64,000 bases of DNA from Chryseobacterium aureum (GCF_003971235.1 NZ_CP034661.1:2852001-2916000), one strand, 5' to 3'. Shown: positions 52,376 through 61,955, counted from the stretch's first letter. Made by a program: numbers and translations. The notes: a model not told the origin generated them from the letters alone.

Positions 52376-54060
52376 TTCAGTTTCTTTAAAGTTTTTCTAA
52401 GGTATTTTTCTACATTTTCACGGTCAGGAACCGTTGTAATCTCTTTCGTCAAAGCTTTTTCAAAATCAATCTTGGCTTTAGAATATTCTTTTTGGTGATA
52501 ATAATATTTCCCGGACTGATAATAGACCAGCCAAAAATCAGGGTTCATAGATTGATAATAGGGAATAAGATCATCCGACAACAGTATATCTTTATTTGCT
52601 GCCGCCTCACTGATTTCCCTGCCCAGCATTTTAGACTGTTCATAATACCCGAATTCTTCTGAATCCGCAAAAGGATCTCTTGCAATATTCAATCCTGTTT
52701 TTGCCAGCAGGCTTTGTGATAAAGGTTTACCAGAAAAAACTTCATTCAGGTCATAGCACACAAATTCTCCCAGCTGATAAGGATTGGAGGAAACCCAAAC
52801 CAATTTTTTCTGAGGCGAAAATATAACGGCATGATGAGCCAGAAGCTGATTGAGTGCTTTTTCATTACCATACCCGATACTTTTATTGTGCAAGCCGGAC
52901 GTATTTCTTAAAATGGAAGCCATTTTTTCCGGAGTGATCTTTTTTTCTTCCTGCACAAGTTCCTGAAGCTTTTCATAACGGTATTCGGAATGGCTTTCTT
53001 TAATGTGCTTCTGATTTCTCCTGTCATCTTTATAGGCATCCGACTGGAAATGGTTGGTACAAAGAACTCTGCTGGTATTTTGTACTTTGTACACACCGAA
53101 GTTTTTAGGTGAAACTTCAATGATTACCGCAATTTTGTCATGAGCACTTCCTACCAGGATAGATTCTGAAACGAAAACCTTTCTTTTTTTAGCAATAGCA
53201 ATAGCTTCTTCAATATTTCCGGCAAATTGAAGAATTTCTCTTGTAACAAGTGAAATAGGTGTTTTTGCCGTCCAGGGAATTTTTGATTTTCCGGCGTTAA
53301 TTGTCACGGTAATTCCTTCTTTATTCATCCCTGAGACAACACCAATCATTCCCGGCCAGCTTACGGACATGTAGGGAATTCCTTCTTCCGGCTGAACAAA
53401 TTCCACCAGTTTATTTTTGGCAAAATCATCTCCTACATAAAAATCAAAATTTCTTCCGATCAGAAGTTCTCCATCTTCGGTATTTTCGTTCCATACGGCA
53501 AGAGAACTGCACCCTACCATGGCGAGATCCTGCATAGCATGCCCAATATCATGAGCACCGTGCAGATAAAGACTTCTTAAATATTTTGGCGCAATAAAGT
53601 CGTACTCATCAGATGAATATTGTGATAATCCGTACAGTTCTGCCTGATAGTCTTCTCTTACATTGAGGTACATTTTTCTGTTGTACCATTTTAAAAAGCC
53701 TCTTAGCAGCCTTTGTCTGAATTTTGACGGCACAAAGCCTTCCACTTTTGAGAAGAAAATATCTTCCTGTTTCTGCATTAGCCTTTGCGTTAATGCTCCG
53801 TTATTATATCCCAGCTGCAAAGGATTTCCTTTGATATAAAGTTCCCAGAGCTGCTGCCTGTTTTTGGTAAGATAATTCTGATTAGAGCTGAAAGTGCTGT
53901 CGTTGATTTGAGTTACTTCCGGAACCACCAAAGCATATTTTTTGACATCAGGAATGTGCTTAACAGGCTTAGATATTCCGCACGAGGTGAGGAAAAAACA
54001 AAAAGTAAGATAAAAGAGCACTTTTTTATAAGATGGATGAAAGAGATCAGTTTTTTTCAC
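52372..54060 (-). CDS. C45-like autoproteolytic acyltransferase lipoprotein
   Basis: A 562-residue lipoprotein (LTSC lipobox) with an Ntn-hydrolase/C45 (acyl-CoA:6-APA acyltransferase-like) domain. The candidate nucleophile is Cys184 in MVGCSSLAVW, followed by GRNFDFY and SWPGMIGVVSGMNKEGITVTIN, typical of the family. The C-terminal ~70 residues resemble a TPR-like helical repeat. Such enzymes form or break amide or ester bonds, so it is a candidate for joining pigment halves. It begins with GTG (54060), which overlaps the end of the desaturase-like gene by 14 bp; no upstream ATG is in frame. Confidence 0.85.
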   Translation of the reverse strand: MKKTDLFHPSYKKVLFYLTFCFFLTSCGISKPVKHIPDVKKYALVVPEVTQINDSTFSSNQNYLTKNRQQLWELYIKGNPLQLGYNNGALTQRLMQKQEDIFFSKVEGFVPSKFRQRLLRGFLKWYNRKMYLNVREDYQAELYGLSQYSSDEYDFIAPKYLRSLYLHGAHDIGHAMQDLAMVGCSSLAVWNENTEDGELLIGRNFDFYVGDDFAKNKLVEFVQPEEGIPYMSVSWPGMIGVVSGMNKEGITVTINAGKSKIPWTAKTPISLVTREILQFAGNIEEAIAIAKKRKVFVSESILVGSAHDKIAVIIEVSPKNFGVYKVQNTSRVLCTNHFQSDAYKDDRRNQKHIKESHSEYRYEKLQELVQEEKKITPEKMASILRNTSGLHNKSIGYGNEKALNQLLAHHAVIFSPQKKLVWVSSNPYQLGEFVCYDLNEVFSGKPLSQSLLAKTGLNIARDPFADSEEFGYYEQSKMLGREISEAAANKDILLSDDLIPYYQSMNPDFWLVYYQSGKYYYHQKEYSKAKIDFEKALTKEITTVPDRENVEKYLRKTLKKLK

Positions 54061-55588
54061 TCGGGTTTTTATTAATCATTTGTGTCAGCCTTCTGTCAAT
54101 TGTTTCTTTTCCTATAATTTCTGCGCAGGTATTAAAGGCACCAATGGTAACACCTAAAATACCGTGCATATTAACGGATTGCCCGGTAAGAAAAAGGTTG
54201 TCAATTTTCGTACGGGGAGAAACCATTGTTCTGAGGGGATTCTCAGAACTTTTCATGTAACCGTACATATTGCCTTCAAAGTTCCCGATATAGTCCCGGT
54301 AAGATAAAGGAGAAGAAGTATATATGGTTTTAATAGCATGCCTCAGATTGGGAATCTTCTTTTCTAAGGCATCAAGCAGTTTTTCAGTTTTTCCCAGCTT
54401 AAATCTTTCATAAGCCGCTCCTCTTTCATGTTCATCCGCTACGGTATTGAAGGTATCTTCCCACTCTTTCACCTCTTCAAAATCCATATAAGAAATAGCG
54501 GTAAGACTTTCTGCAAATTCCGGATGACGCCTGGAAGGTGTAGAAGAAAGCATATAGGTTTCCGGCCATAATTCCTTCGTATATCGGAATGCCTTCCAGA
54601 CCCGCTCTTCTGATGCATAATGATATCTGTTACAATTGAAATTTGGAACGCTGTTTGGGTGCAGGACCAAATAAATACTAAAACATGAGGAAACCGGTTT
54701 CCAGCTTAAAACCCTGTTCAAAAAGGATTTTTTCAGTCTTTCTTCTCCTATCAGCCTAATGGTGGAACGGATTTCTATGTTTGATATAAATTGTTTTGCG
54801 CTGTATTCTTTTCCTGTTTTTGTTTTTACAGAGGTCAGCATGTTATTTTCAGTGAAAACAAATTCAGACACTTCTGAATGCTTATGCACTTCTGCCCCAT
54901 ACTCCCGAAGTTTTCTGATCAGAAGTTTAGAGATCTGGCTTCCTCCTTTTACACATTTGTAAGCACTTTGTATGTAAGAATTTACCGTTAAGGCATGCAC
55001 ATAAAAGGGTACGTTCTCCGAATCTCCGGCATATAAGAAGTTAGACCCCAGTAAAACCGCCTGAAGTTTTTTGTTATGCGTAACGGATTCGATGAATCTT
55101 TTGGTATTAAGATGCAGTATTTCCTCATTGTAGCTTTCTTTTCCGATCACATTATATCTGGGAAACTGGCTGCATACATACTGAATTTCTTCACAATAGT
55201 TTTCAAGGTTTTCCTTCTCCTCAGGGAAGTATCTGGAAAGCTGCTCCACAAAATTCTGATATCCCTGTGCATGTGGATATTCAATTTCATCATCTCCAAA
55301 GCTGATCCTGTCATAGCCGTCTTCATCCATGGGATGGAGTTCAAGATCATCCATAATTTCAAGATAGGAAAAGAACTGGTTCAGATTCTGCCCTTTGCCT
55401 AAACCTCCAAGATAATGCACTCCTGTATCAAAGATCAGTTTGTCCCGTGAAAAAGTCTGGAGATTGCCGCCATATTGGTTATTCTTCTCCAGAACGCATA
55501 CTTTCAGGCCTTCTTTTGCCAGAATAAGAGCTGAAACAAGACCTCCCAATCCGCTTCCGATTACAAGTATGTCGTATTCTTTCTTCAA
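54047..55588 (-). CDS. Phytoene desaturase-like FAD-dependent oxidoreductase
   Basis: A 513-residue flavoprotein of the CrtI/CrtISO type. The dinucleotide fold reads LVIGSGLGGLVSALILAKEG (residues 7-26), and GHYLGGLGKG-like and C-terminal VSMHGILGVTIGAFN segments fit the family (the latter is the FAD-binding end). It begins with TTG at 55588; an in-frame stop lies just upstream and no ATG is available. In this locus it could oxidise or isomerise the polyene chain or the resorcinol, but carotenoid genes are absent here. Confidence 0.88.
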   Translation of the reverse strand: MKKEYDILVIGSGLGGLVSALILAKEGLKVCVLEKNNQYGGNLQTFSRDKLIFDTGVHYLGGLGKGQNLNQFFSYLEIMDDLELHPMDEDGYDRISFGDDEIEYPHAQGYQNFVEQLSRYFPEEKENLENYCEEIQYVCSQFPRYNVIGKESYNEEILHLNTKRFIESVTHNKKLQAVLLGSNFLYAGDSENVPFYVHALTVNSYIQSAYKCVKGGSQISKLLIRKLREYGAEVHKHSEVSEFVFTENNMLTSVKTKTGKEYSAKQFISNIEIRSTIRLIGEERLKKSFLNRVLSWKPVSSCFSIYLVLHPNSVPNFNCNRYHYASEERVWKAFRYTKELWPETYMLSSTPSRRHPEFAESLTAISYMDFEEVKEWEDTFNTVADEHERGAAYERFKLGKTEKLLDALEKKIPNLRHAIKTIYTSSPLSYRDYIGNFEGNMYGYMKSSENPLRTMVSPRTKIDNLFLTGQSVNMHGILGVTIGAFNTCAEIIGKETIDRRLTQMINKNPSEKN

Positions 55589-55747
55589 AAGAGAATGTGC
55601 TTTTAATAATTAAGAAACAGGGAATTTAAGATATTTAAAGATTACTTTGGTAAAGTAAGCATAGAAATTTTACGGGTTATCTCAAATCTCGGTAAATCTT
55701 AATGGTTTTTAGTTTTTTATTCGTTTTATGGGATAAAAATAGAAAAA

Positions 55748-56632
55748 TTAATCAACATCATCCCAAAAATCAAAATAATTAAACCACTGAAGAGGGTATT
55801 TTTTTACCATAGTCTCAAGATTATCAACATAAGACTGTAAAAGTCCTTGTGAATCACGATTTTTAATATTCTGGGCAACCCTTGCATACAGATGGTAATG
55901 AAGGTTATTTTCTTTCATCACATAGACGTACACTACGGGCACTCCTAATCTTGAGGCGATCAAGAACGGACCCGCCGGGAATTTTGCTTTTTTCCCCAGC
56001 AGTTCTGCTTCCAGATATTTGGATCCTTCGAAATAACGGTCGCCTGTAAAACAAATTAATTCATTATCAGACAATGCTTTATTGATCTCAAAGATATGCG
56101 ACATGTCTTCTTTTACGTAAATAAATTTGATATTGCTCTTTTTTACGGCAACGCTTTCCAGATATTCTTTGATGACGGTTACTTCCTGATCTGTGGTTAC
56201 CAGATTGATCTGACAGTCAAAATCAATGTCCGCAAAGAAATGTTCGGCAATTTCAAAATTTCCGATATGAGCACTGATCAGTACTCCTCCTTTTTTAGCG
56301 GCAAGAAGATTTCTGAGGTTTTCAATTCCGTCAAATTCGTAGGTATATTTTTCTCTGAGCCCAGCAGAAATAGCAGTTTTATCAATCAGAACTTTTCCGA
56401 AGGTAAAATAGCTTTTAAAGATAGAGGCTTTGGATTTCCAGTATCCGTAAGTGAGCCTTTGCTGAAAATAATAAAAGATGTATTGGTTGCTTTTCTTCTG
56501 AAACAGCGAGTAGTAGGCCGCCACAAAGTACAACACTCCATATGAACTTCTGATTCCGATATTTCTAATACACCAGACAAATATTCTGTATCCGAGTACT
56601 GTTCCTTTAGATTTACCTTTCCACTTGTTCAT
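55748..56632 (-). CDS. LpxL/HtrB-like lysophospholipid or lipid A acyltransferase
   Basis: A 294-residue membrane-associated acyltransferase with the HxxxxE motif in SAHIGNFEIAEHFF (near residue 121) and a hydrophobic N-terminal helix. Related proteins in aryl polyene and flexirubin loci are thought to attach the polyene acid to a lipid or the resorcinol; that role is inferred. It sits 115 bp downstream of the ACP gene, with a long hairpin in between. Confidence 0.87.
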   Translation of the reverse strand: MNKWKGKSKGTVLGYRIFVWCIRNIGIRSSYGVLYFVAAYYSLFQKKSNQYIFYYFQQRLTYGYWKSKASIFKSYFTFGKVLIDKTAISAGLREKYTYEFDGIENLRNLLAAKKGGVLISAHIGNFEIAEHFFADIDFDCQINLVTTDQEVTVIKEYLESVAVKKSNIKFIYVKEDMSHIFEINKALSDNELICFTGDRYFEGSKYLEAELLGKKAKFPAGPFLIASRLGVPVVYVYVMKENNLHYHLYARVAQNIKNRDSQGLLQSYVDNLETMVKKYPLQWFNYFDFWDDVD

Positions 56633-56657
56633 ATATAGAATTTATTATAACAGAGAA

Positions 56658-56721
56658 CCAATGTAATCCTATCTTTTTTAATAGTGCCCTTTATCGGATC
56701 ACTGTGATAGTATTACATTGG
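56658..56721. repeat. CAATGTA-type intergenic inverted repeat (copy 3)
   Basis: CCAATGTAAT at 56658-56667 and ATTACATTGG at 56712-56721 are perfect inverted repeats and extend as an imperfect stem (CCTATC / GATAG). It lies between the ACP and the acyltransferase gene and resembles the two elements near the other ACP. Confidence 0.6.
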
Positions 56722-56753
56722 CACATTTTATAGAATAAAGATTTATTCAATAA

Positions 56754-57008
56754 CTACGCGTTTTTTTCTGCAATCTTATGTTCAATCGTTGTATAGAAAT
56801 CATCGAATGTTACCATTTTTTTGAAATCTGCTTCTCCTAATTTCACCCCGAAATTAGATTCGATCACGACTACCATGTCGATATAATCTAAGCTGTCAAG
56901 GCCCAGTGTATTTTTAAGGTTGGCATCATTACTGATTTCATCTCCATCAACCTCGAATTCGTTGACCAGAAAATCATTAACGATAGCAACAATTTTTTCC
57001 CTTTCCAT
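56754..57008 (-). CDS. Acyl carrier protein
   Basis: An 84-residue ACP with the phosphopantetheine site LGLDSLDYID (Ser39). I use the ATG at 57008; a longer frame would begin with TTG. It lies 4 bp after the KAS II stop and would carry the aryl polyene chain. Different in sequence from the first ACP (Ser41, DSID), so the two may serve different branches. Confidence 0.93.
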   Translation of the reverse strand: MEREKIVAIVNDFLVNEFEVDGDEISNDANLKNTLGLDSLDYIDMVVVIESNFGVKLGEADFKKMVTFDDFYTTIEHKIAEKNA

Positions 57009-57012
57009 GTTT

Positions 57013-58233
57013 TTAATCAAATTTTTTAACTATTAGTGCAGAATTGGTTCCCCCAAACCCAAAAGAATTCGACAAAAATACATCAATTTTTTGATTTTTT
57101 GTTTTTGCGACTAAATTTATCTTTTGTGCTTCATTATCAGGGTTTTCCAGGTTAATATTGGGTGCTACAAAATCGTTCTGCATCATTAGAATTGAGTAGA
57201 TTACTTCACTTGCACCAGCCATCCAGCACTCGTGCCCCGTCATAGATTTGGTAGAGCTTACCGGAACATCACCCCCGAAAATCTCATAAATGGCTTTCGC
57301 TTCATTGGCATCACCAATTGGGGTGGAAGTTGCATGAGCATTGATATAATCTATGTCTGAAGCTTTGAGTCCTGACTGCTTTAAGGCTCTGTCCATCGCT
57401 AAGGCAGGTCCGTCCACATTGGGTGTCGAAATATGGCCTCCGTTTGAAGAAAAACCATACCCGATAATTTCAGCAATGATGGGAGCTCCTCTTCTTTGGG
57501 CAGATTCTAAACTTTCCACAATGAGTGTGGCAGCACCGCCACTCGGAATCAGGCCGTCTCTTTCAGCATCGAAAGGTCTGGATGCTTTTGCGGGCTCATC
57601 TTCCCTGGCTGAGAAAACTCCCAGTCCGTCAAAGCTTGCCATGGAATATTTGTTGGTTTCCTGAGCACCCCCGCAGATAATCATATCCTGAAACCCGTTT
57701 TTAATCATCATATAAGCCAGCCCCAAAGAATGGGATCCGCTTGCACATGCTGCACTGATGGTAAGATTAATTCCTTTCAGCTTAAAAATGGTTGAAAGGT
57801 TCATCGTTACCGTTGAGTTCATTGATTTAAAGATCGCTCCCGATCCCATCAATGTTGTATCTTTCTTTTCTCTTGCAATGTCAATAGATTCTACTACTGC
57901 CTGGGAAACACTGTCGTTTCCGTATAAAATTCCCACTTCATGAGAATCTAAGAATTCTTCGTCCAGATTGGCCTGTTTTAAAGCATCAATAGTTGCCAGA
58001 TAAGCATATTCGCTTTCTTCTCCCATACTGATACGCTGGCGTCTGTTTAAAAGGTTTTTAAGGTCCGGTTTAGGAACAACTCCTGTAAGGCCTGATCTGA
58101 AGCCAAATTCTTTTCTGTCCGGATCTAAAACAATACCGGATTTTCCTTGATATAGGGATTCCCTGACCTCTTCTAAAGAGGTCCCGATGCAGGAATAAAT
58201 TCCCATTCCGGTAATTACTACCCTATTTTCCAT
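57013..58233 (-). CDS. Beta-ketoacyl-ACP synthase II
   Basis: A 406-residue KAS II with the triad Cys in SAACASGSH (163), His in NAHATSTPIGD and His in MTGHECWMAGASE. The last motif is slightly unusual, since most enzymes read GHTxGAAG. It lies 1 bp from fabG and 4 bp from the ACP, forming a compact elongation set. It may use the aromatic (coumaroyl) starter. Confidence 0.95.
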   Translation of the reverse strand: MENRVVITGMGIYSCIGTSLEEVRESLYQGKSGIVLDPDRKEFGFRSGLTGVVPKPDLKNLLNRRQRISMGEESEYAYLATIDALKQANLDEEFLDSHEVGILYGNDSVSQAVVESIDIAREKKDTTLMGSGAIFKSMNSTVTMNLSTIFKLKGINLTISAACASGSHSLGLAYMMIKNGFQDMIICGGAQETNKYSMASFDGLGVFSAREDEPAKASRPFDAERDGLIPSGGAATLIVESLESAQRRGAPIIAEIIGYGFSSNGGHISTPNVDGPALAMDRALKQSGLKASDIDYINAHATSTPIGDANEAKAIYEIFGGDVPVSSTKSMTGHECWMAGASEVIYSILMMQNDFVAPNINLENPDNEAQKINLVAKTKNQKIDVFLSNSFGFGGTNSALIVKKFD

Positions 58234-58234
58234 G

Positions 58235-58966
58235 TTATGAATAAATTCCTCCGTTAATATTAATCACTTCTCCTGTAATGTAAGAAGATTTTCTAGATGC
58301 TAAAAATGCCACAAGGTCTGCCACTTCCTCTGCTTCTCCGAATCTGTTGGCTGGAATCATTGCTTTCAGTTCTTCTTCATTAAAATCCTGAGTCATATCT
58401 GTTTTGATAAAGCCGGGAGCTACAGCATTTACGGTAACGTTTCTTTTGGCAACTTCCTGGGCAAGGGCTTTTGTGGCGCCTACCAAGGCTCCTTTTGCAG
58501 CAGAATAATTGGTCTGGCCTGCGGTTCCTTTTACCCCAGATACAGAAACCATGTTGATGATTCTTCCGTATTTGTTACGAAGCAGCTTTTGGATAAAGAA
58601 ATTGGTTACATTGAAAAATCCGTCCAGACTTGTATTGATCACATGGTTCCAGTCTTCTTTCTGCATCCACATAAAAAGACCGTCTCTTGTAATTCCGGCA
58701 TTATTCACAATCACTTCTACCACGGCATCAGGGTTTTTCTCCTGCCATTCCGTTAAAACGGCTTGTGTTTCTTCGGTATTTCCTACGTCAAATTTAAGGA
58801 TTTCTCCCGTAGCTCCAAGTTCTTCCACTTTAGCCAATGTTTCTTTGGCTGCCGTTTCGTTTGAAGCGTAGTTGATCAGGATGTGATAGTTTTTCTCTTC
58901 AGCCAGTTTTATACAGATTGCTCTCCCGATTCCTCTGGAGCCTCCTGTTACAATTGCACATTTCAT
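58235..58966 (-). CDS. fabG: 3-oxoacyl-ACP reductase
   Basis: A 243-residue short-chain dehydrogenase/reductase of the FabG type. GGSRGIGRAI is the cofactor loop, NNAGITRDGLF the family segment, the Ser is in MVSVSGVKG and the catalytic YxxxK is YSAAK (near 154). It reduces 3-ketoacyl-ACP in each polyene extension cycle. It is translated together with KAS II and ACP. Confidence 0.95.
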   Translation of the reverse strand: MKCAIVTGGSRGIGRAICIKLAEEKNYHILINYASNETAAKETLAKVEELGATGEILKFDVGNTEETQAVLTEWQEKNPDAVVEVIVNNAGITRDGLFMWMQKEDWNHVINTSLDGFFNVTNFFIQKLLRNKYGRIINMVSVSGVKGTAGQTNYSAAKGALVGATKALAQEVAKRNVTVNAVAPGFIKTDMTQDFNEEELKAMIPANRFGEAEEVADLVAFLASRKSSYITGEVININGGIYS

Positions 58967-59043
58967 GCGTTAGTGTTTATATCGTTTTTAGTTTTTAAGT
59001 TGAGTTACATGTCTTTATGAAGACAATTCAGAGCAGCCAATAG

Positions 59044-60564
59044 TTACATTCCTTTCAGGTAATTTTTTACTTCTTCCAGATACGGATACATGACCATATC
59101 ATCAGAGAAAGCAGGAATAATCTTTCTGATATCATCATACAGTTTTTTTGTAGAGGATGAAACCTTATCCTGGAATCCAAGATATTCCACAGCCTGAATA
59201 ATTGTAATAGCTTCAATGGCCAATACTTCAAACGCATTTTCAATGACTTTTCTGCAGATCACCGCAGCATTGGTTCCCATACTAACGATATCCTGATTAT
59301 CATTATTGTTTGGAATACTGTGAACATACATAGGGTTCGAAAGCATCTGGCTTTCTGCCGTAGTAGAAGTTGCCGTAAACTGTACACCCTGCATTCCGAA
59401 ATTGAAACCTAATTTACCTAAATTCACAAAAGGAGGCAAAATTTCATTGATTTTCGCATTCAGAAGGTAGTTTAACTGTCTTTCTGCAAGCATGGTCAGT
59501 TTGGTTACCACAATTTTAAGCTTGTCCATTTCCAGCGAGATATAGTCGCCATGGAAGTTTCCTCCATGATACACATGCTGATCTTCAACATTGATAATGG
59601 GATTATCATTCGCTGAATTGATCTCATTTTCAAGAACTTTCTCTGTATATTCCAAGGTATCCAATACCGGACCCAAAATCTGGGGAACACATCTTAATGA
59701 ATAATATTCCTGAACTTTTTCCTTGAATACTTTTTCCTGCTCTTCGAAATGGGTATACAGGTGATCTTCTCTTTTTCTGATCAGTTTACTGTCTGCCAGA
59801 TGAGCGCGCATTCTTTCTGCCACTTTCTGCTGCCCATAATGCTTTTTCGTTCCGTTCAGCGCTTCTGACAAATGATCATCGTAAGCCTGTACGATCTCAT
59901 TGATAGCACAAGAAAGTCTGAGGGAGATATCGGTAAGCTGATTCGCTTTGTAAGCGTTCACAATACCAATTCCGGACATCACGGAAGTTCCGTTCATCAG
60001 CGCAAGACCTTCGCGGATCTCTACTTTGATCGGTTCTAATCCTTCTGTTTCGAAAACTTCTTTGGTAGATGTTCTTTCTCCTTTATAAAATACCTCTCCT
60101 TCTCCAATCAGCACCAAAGCCAGGTGGGCCAGCTGAACAAGATCTCCGCTTGCTCCTACTCCTCCATGTTCAAAGATCAACGGAATAATATCTCTGTTGA
60201 TCAGCTCCTGGAGAAGATAAACAACAGATTGGTGCACTCCTGAATTTCCTAGTGACAGGGTATTCAGCCTTGCCAGCATACATGCTTTAACCTCTTCTGC
60301 CGGTAAAGGATTTCCGATTCCTGAAGAATGGCTTCGGATAAGGTTATACTGAAGCTGGTGGGTATCTTCGTCACTGATTTTAAACTGAGCCATGGGCCCA
60401 AAACCGGTGTTCACACCATATATTACTTTATTTTTTGAAAACTCCTTTAAAAACTGAAAACTTTTATCCACTCTTGATAAAAGTGATTCATCCAGTTCTA
60501 TTTTTTCATTCTCAATGATAATTTTTTGAAAGTCTTTCAGTTCTAAAAAGTTATTTATTTTCAT
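59044..60564 (-). CDS. Aromatic amino acid ammonia-lyase (tyrosine ammonia-lyase-like)
   Basis: A 506-residue MIO enzyme. The MIO-forming Ala-Ser-Gly (about residues 138-140) lies in HGGVGASGDLVQLAHLAL. Other hallmarks are VIYGVNTGFGPMAQ and NPMYVHSIPNNNDNQD. From memory it is very close to the characterised Flavobacterium johnsoniae TAL, so it probably turns tyrosine into 4-coumarate, the starter for the polyene. Residues after the first Arg-Ser in IRSHSSGIGNPL are the selectivity region. I start at 60564 (ATG); the upstream codon is TTG. Divergent from the flavoprotein gene. Confidence 0.92.
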   Translation of the reverse strand: MKINNFLELKDFQKIIIENEKIELDESLLSRVDKSFQFLKEFSKNKVIYGVNTGFGPMAQFKISDEDTHQLQYNLIRSHSSGIGNPLPAEEVKACMLARLNTLSLGNSGVHQSVVYLLQELINRDIIPLIFEHGGVGASGDLVQLAHLALVLIGEGEVFYKGERTSTKEVFETEGLEPIKVEIREGLALMNGTSVMSGIGIVNAYKANQLTDISLRLSCAINEIVQAYDDHLSEALNGTKKHYGQQKVAERMRAHLADSKLIRKREDHLYTHFEEQEKVFKEKVQEYYSLRCVPQILGPVLDTLEYTEKVLENEINSANDNPIINVEDQHVYHGGNFHGDYISLEMDKLKIVVTKLTMLAERQLNYLLNAKINEILPPFVNLGKLGFNFGMQGVQFTATSTTAESQMLSNPMYVHSIPNNNDNQDIVSMGTNAAVICRKVIENAFEVLAIEAITIIQAVEYLGFQDKVSSSTKKLYDDIRKIIPAFSDDMVMYPYLEEVKNYLKGM

Positions 60565-60584
60565 CAATTAAAAGTAATAGTTGA

Positions 60585-60622
60585 TAATTTTGTAAAATAT
60601 TAATTATTTGTCACTAATTTTG
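60585..60622 (+). promoter_or_regulatory. Promoter of the flavoprotein gene (TTTG-N22-TAATTTTG)
   Basis: TTTG at 60589-60592 and TAATTTTG at 60615-60622 match the Bacteroidota pattern with a 22-bp spacer. Another TAATTTTG at 60585-60592 could act as an alternative -7 box. It serves the gene at 60663. Confidence 0.65.
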
Positions 60623-60625
60623 CGG

Positions 60626-60661
60626 CAAAGATAAAAGTTATTATTAAAATAAAAAATCAAA
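60626..60661 (-). promoter_or_regulatory. Promoter of the ammonia-lyase gene (minus strand)
   Basis: Minus-strand TATCTTTG at 60626-60633 matches TAnnTTTG, and a TTTG (plus-strand CAAA at 60658-60661) lies 24 bp upstream, slightly long. It would give a ~55-nt leader to the ammonia-lyase. Confidence 0.5.
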
Positions 60662-60662
60662 G

Positions 60663-61919
60663 ATGAGCAAAGAATCTGTTGACGTTCTTGTAATCGGAGC
60701 CGGACCTTCCGGATGCGTGTCTTCTTCGTACCTGAAGAACAATAACGTCAGCGTAAAAGTAGTCGAAAAGACAAAGTTTCCAAGACTGGTTGTAGGAGAA
60801 AGCTTAATTCCAAGGGTCATGGACCACTTTGAGGAGGCCGGACTTTTCCCTGCATTAGACAAAATGGGCTTTGAAAAAAAGCTGGGAGCACGTTTCCTTC
60901 GCGGTGACGAAGTCTGCATTTTTGATTTCAGCAATAAATTCGGGGAAGGCTGGGACTGGACCTGGCAGGTTCCGAGAGCTGATTTTGATCATACGCTTGC
61001 TCAGGAAGTTATGAATAAAGGTATTGACCTTGAATTTGAAACCGAAGTGATCGATATCAGGTTCGAAGGAACCAATTCTGTGACTACGGTAAGAAATAAG
61101 GATGGAGAAACGAAAGAAATCCATGCGAAGTTTGTTATTGATTCCAGCGGTTACGGAAGAGTACTTCCCCGTCTGCTTGACTTAGAAAAACCTTCAAAAC
61201 TGTCTCCTCACTCTGCTATTTTCTCTCATGTGAATGATATTAACAGGGAACCGGGGGAAGAAGGAACTTTGATTTCTTTTGACATTATTGAAACAGAGGT
61301 ATGGCTTTGGGTAATTCCTTTTTCCAACGGAAATACCAGTGTAGGAATTGTAGGCCCTACTGAATATATTGACAAACTATCTGAAAACGGAGATGCTGCC
61401 GAAGCTTTGAGAAAGGCAATTTCTCTTTCAGATTATTATGTAAAACGTTTTGGAGAGGTAGATTTCCTTTTCGAACCTAAACATCTGAAAGACTATTCAT
61501 GTTCAGTGAAAAGTTTATTCGGGGACGGATTTGCTTTAACGGGAAATGCCTCAGAATTCCTGGACCCTGTTTTCTCTTCAGGAATGGCTTTTGCCACAGA
61601 ATCCGGAATGCTGGCCGCAAAACTGGCTTTAAGACAATTAAACGGAGAAAAAATCGACTGGCAGACCGAATACTCAGACTATATTTTATATGGTGTAGAT
61701 GTTTTCACCACGTATGTAAAAGAATGGTATACGGGAAATCTTCAGGAACTATTTTTCCACCAGCCCGAAAACCCGGATGTAAAGAAAAAAATCTGTGCGG
61801 TTTTAGCAGGCTATGTCTGGAATAAAGATAATCCTTTTGTGAAAAAGCACGATACGGTGGTTAAAAATCTGGCTAACCTCATCAAATTAGAAAAACAGGA
61901 ACAGCAAAATCAAGCATAA
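60663..61919 (+). CDS. FAD-dependent halogenase/monooxygenase-like oxidoreductase
   Basis: A 418-residue flavoprotein with the dinucleotide fold VLVIGAGPSGCVSS, the GESLIPRVMDHF motif, and GWDWTWQVPR (residues 96-105), close to the WxWxIP motif of flavin-dependent halogenases. Because halogenases of this family usually conserve an exact WxWxIP and a catalytic Lys nearby, I cannot distinguish halogenase from hydroxylase. Flexirubins are sometimes chlorinated or hydroxylated on the ring, so either is plausible. It is divergent from the ammonia-lyase gene and ends at a strong bidirectional terminator. Confidence 0.85.
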   Translation: MSKESVDVLVIGAGPSGCVSSSYLKNNNVSVKVVEKTKFPRLVVGESLIPRVMDHFEEAGLFPALDKMGFEKKLGARFLRGDEVCIFDFSNKFGEGWDWTWQVPRADFDHTLAQEVMNKGIDLEFETEVIDIRFEGTNSVTTVRNKDGETKEIHAKFVIDSSGYGRVLPRLLDLEKPSKLSPHSAIFSHVNDINREPGEEGTLISFDIIETEVWLWVIPFSNGNTSVGIVGPTEYIDKLSENGDAAEALRKAISLSDYYVKRFGEVDFLFEPKHLKDYSCSVKSLFGDGFALTGNASEFLDPVFSSGMAFATESGMLAAKLALRQLNGEKIDWQTEYSDYILYGVDVFTTYVKEWYTGNLQELFFHQPENPDVKKKICAVLAGYVWNKDNPFVKKHDTVVKNLANLIKLEKQEQQNQA

Positions 61920-61950
61920 AAAAACGGTCTGAATTTTCAGACCGTTTTTT
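61918..61950. terminator. Strong bidirectional terminator
   Basis: AAAAAACGGTCTGA / TCAGACCGTTTTTT, a perfect hairpin with A and T flanks on both strands, between convergent genes. Confidence 0.85.
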
Positions 61951-61955
61951 GTTAT

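Noticed and set aside
54047..55588. Carotenoid synthesis gene (phytoene desaturase)
   Set aside because: The fold matches, but no phytoene synthase or other carotenoid gene is present and the neighbours are flexirubin genes, so a pigment-specific oxidoreductase is more likely.
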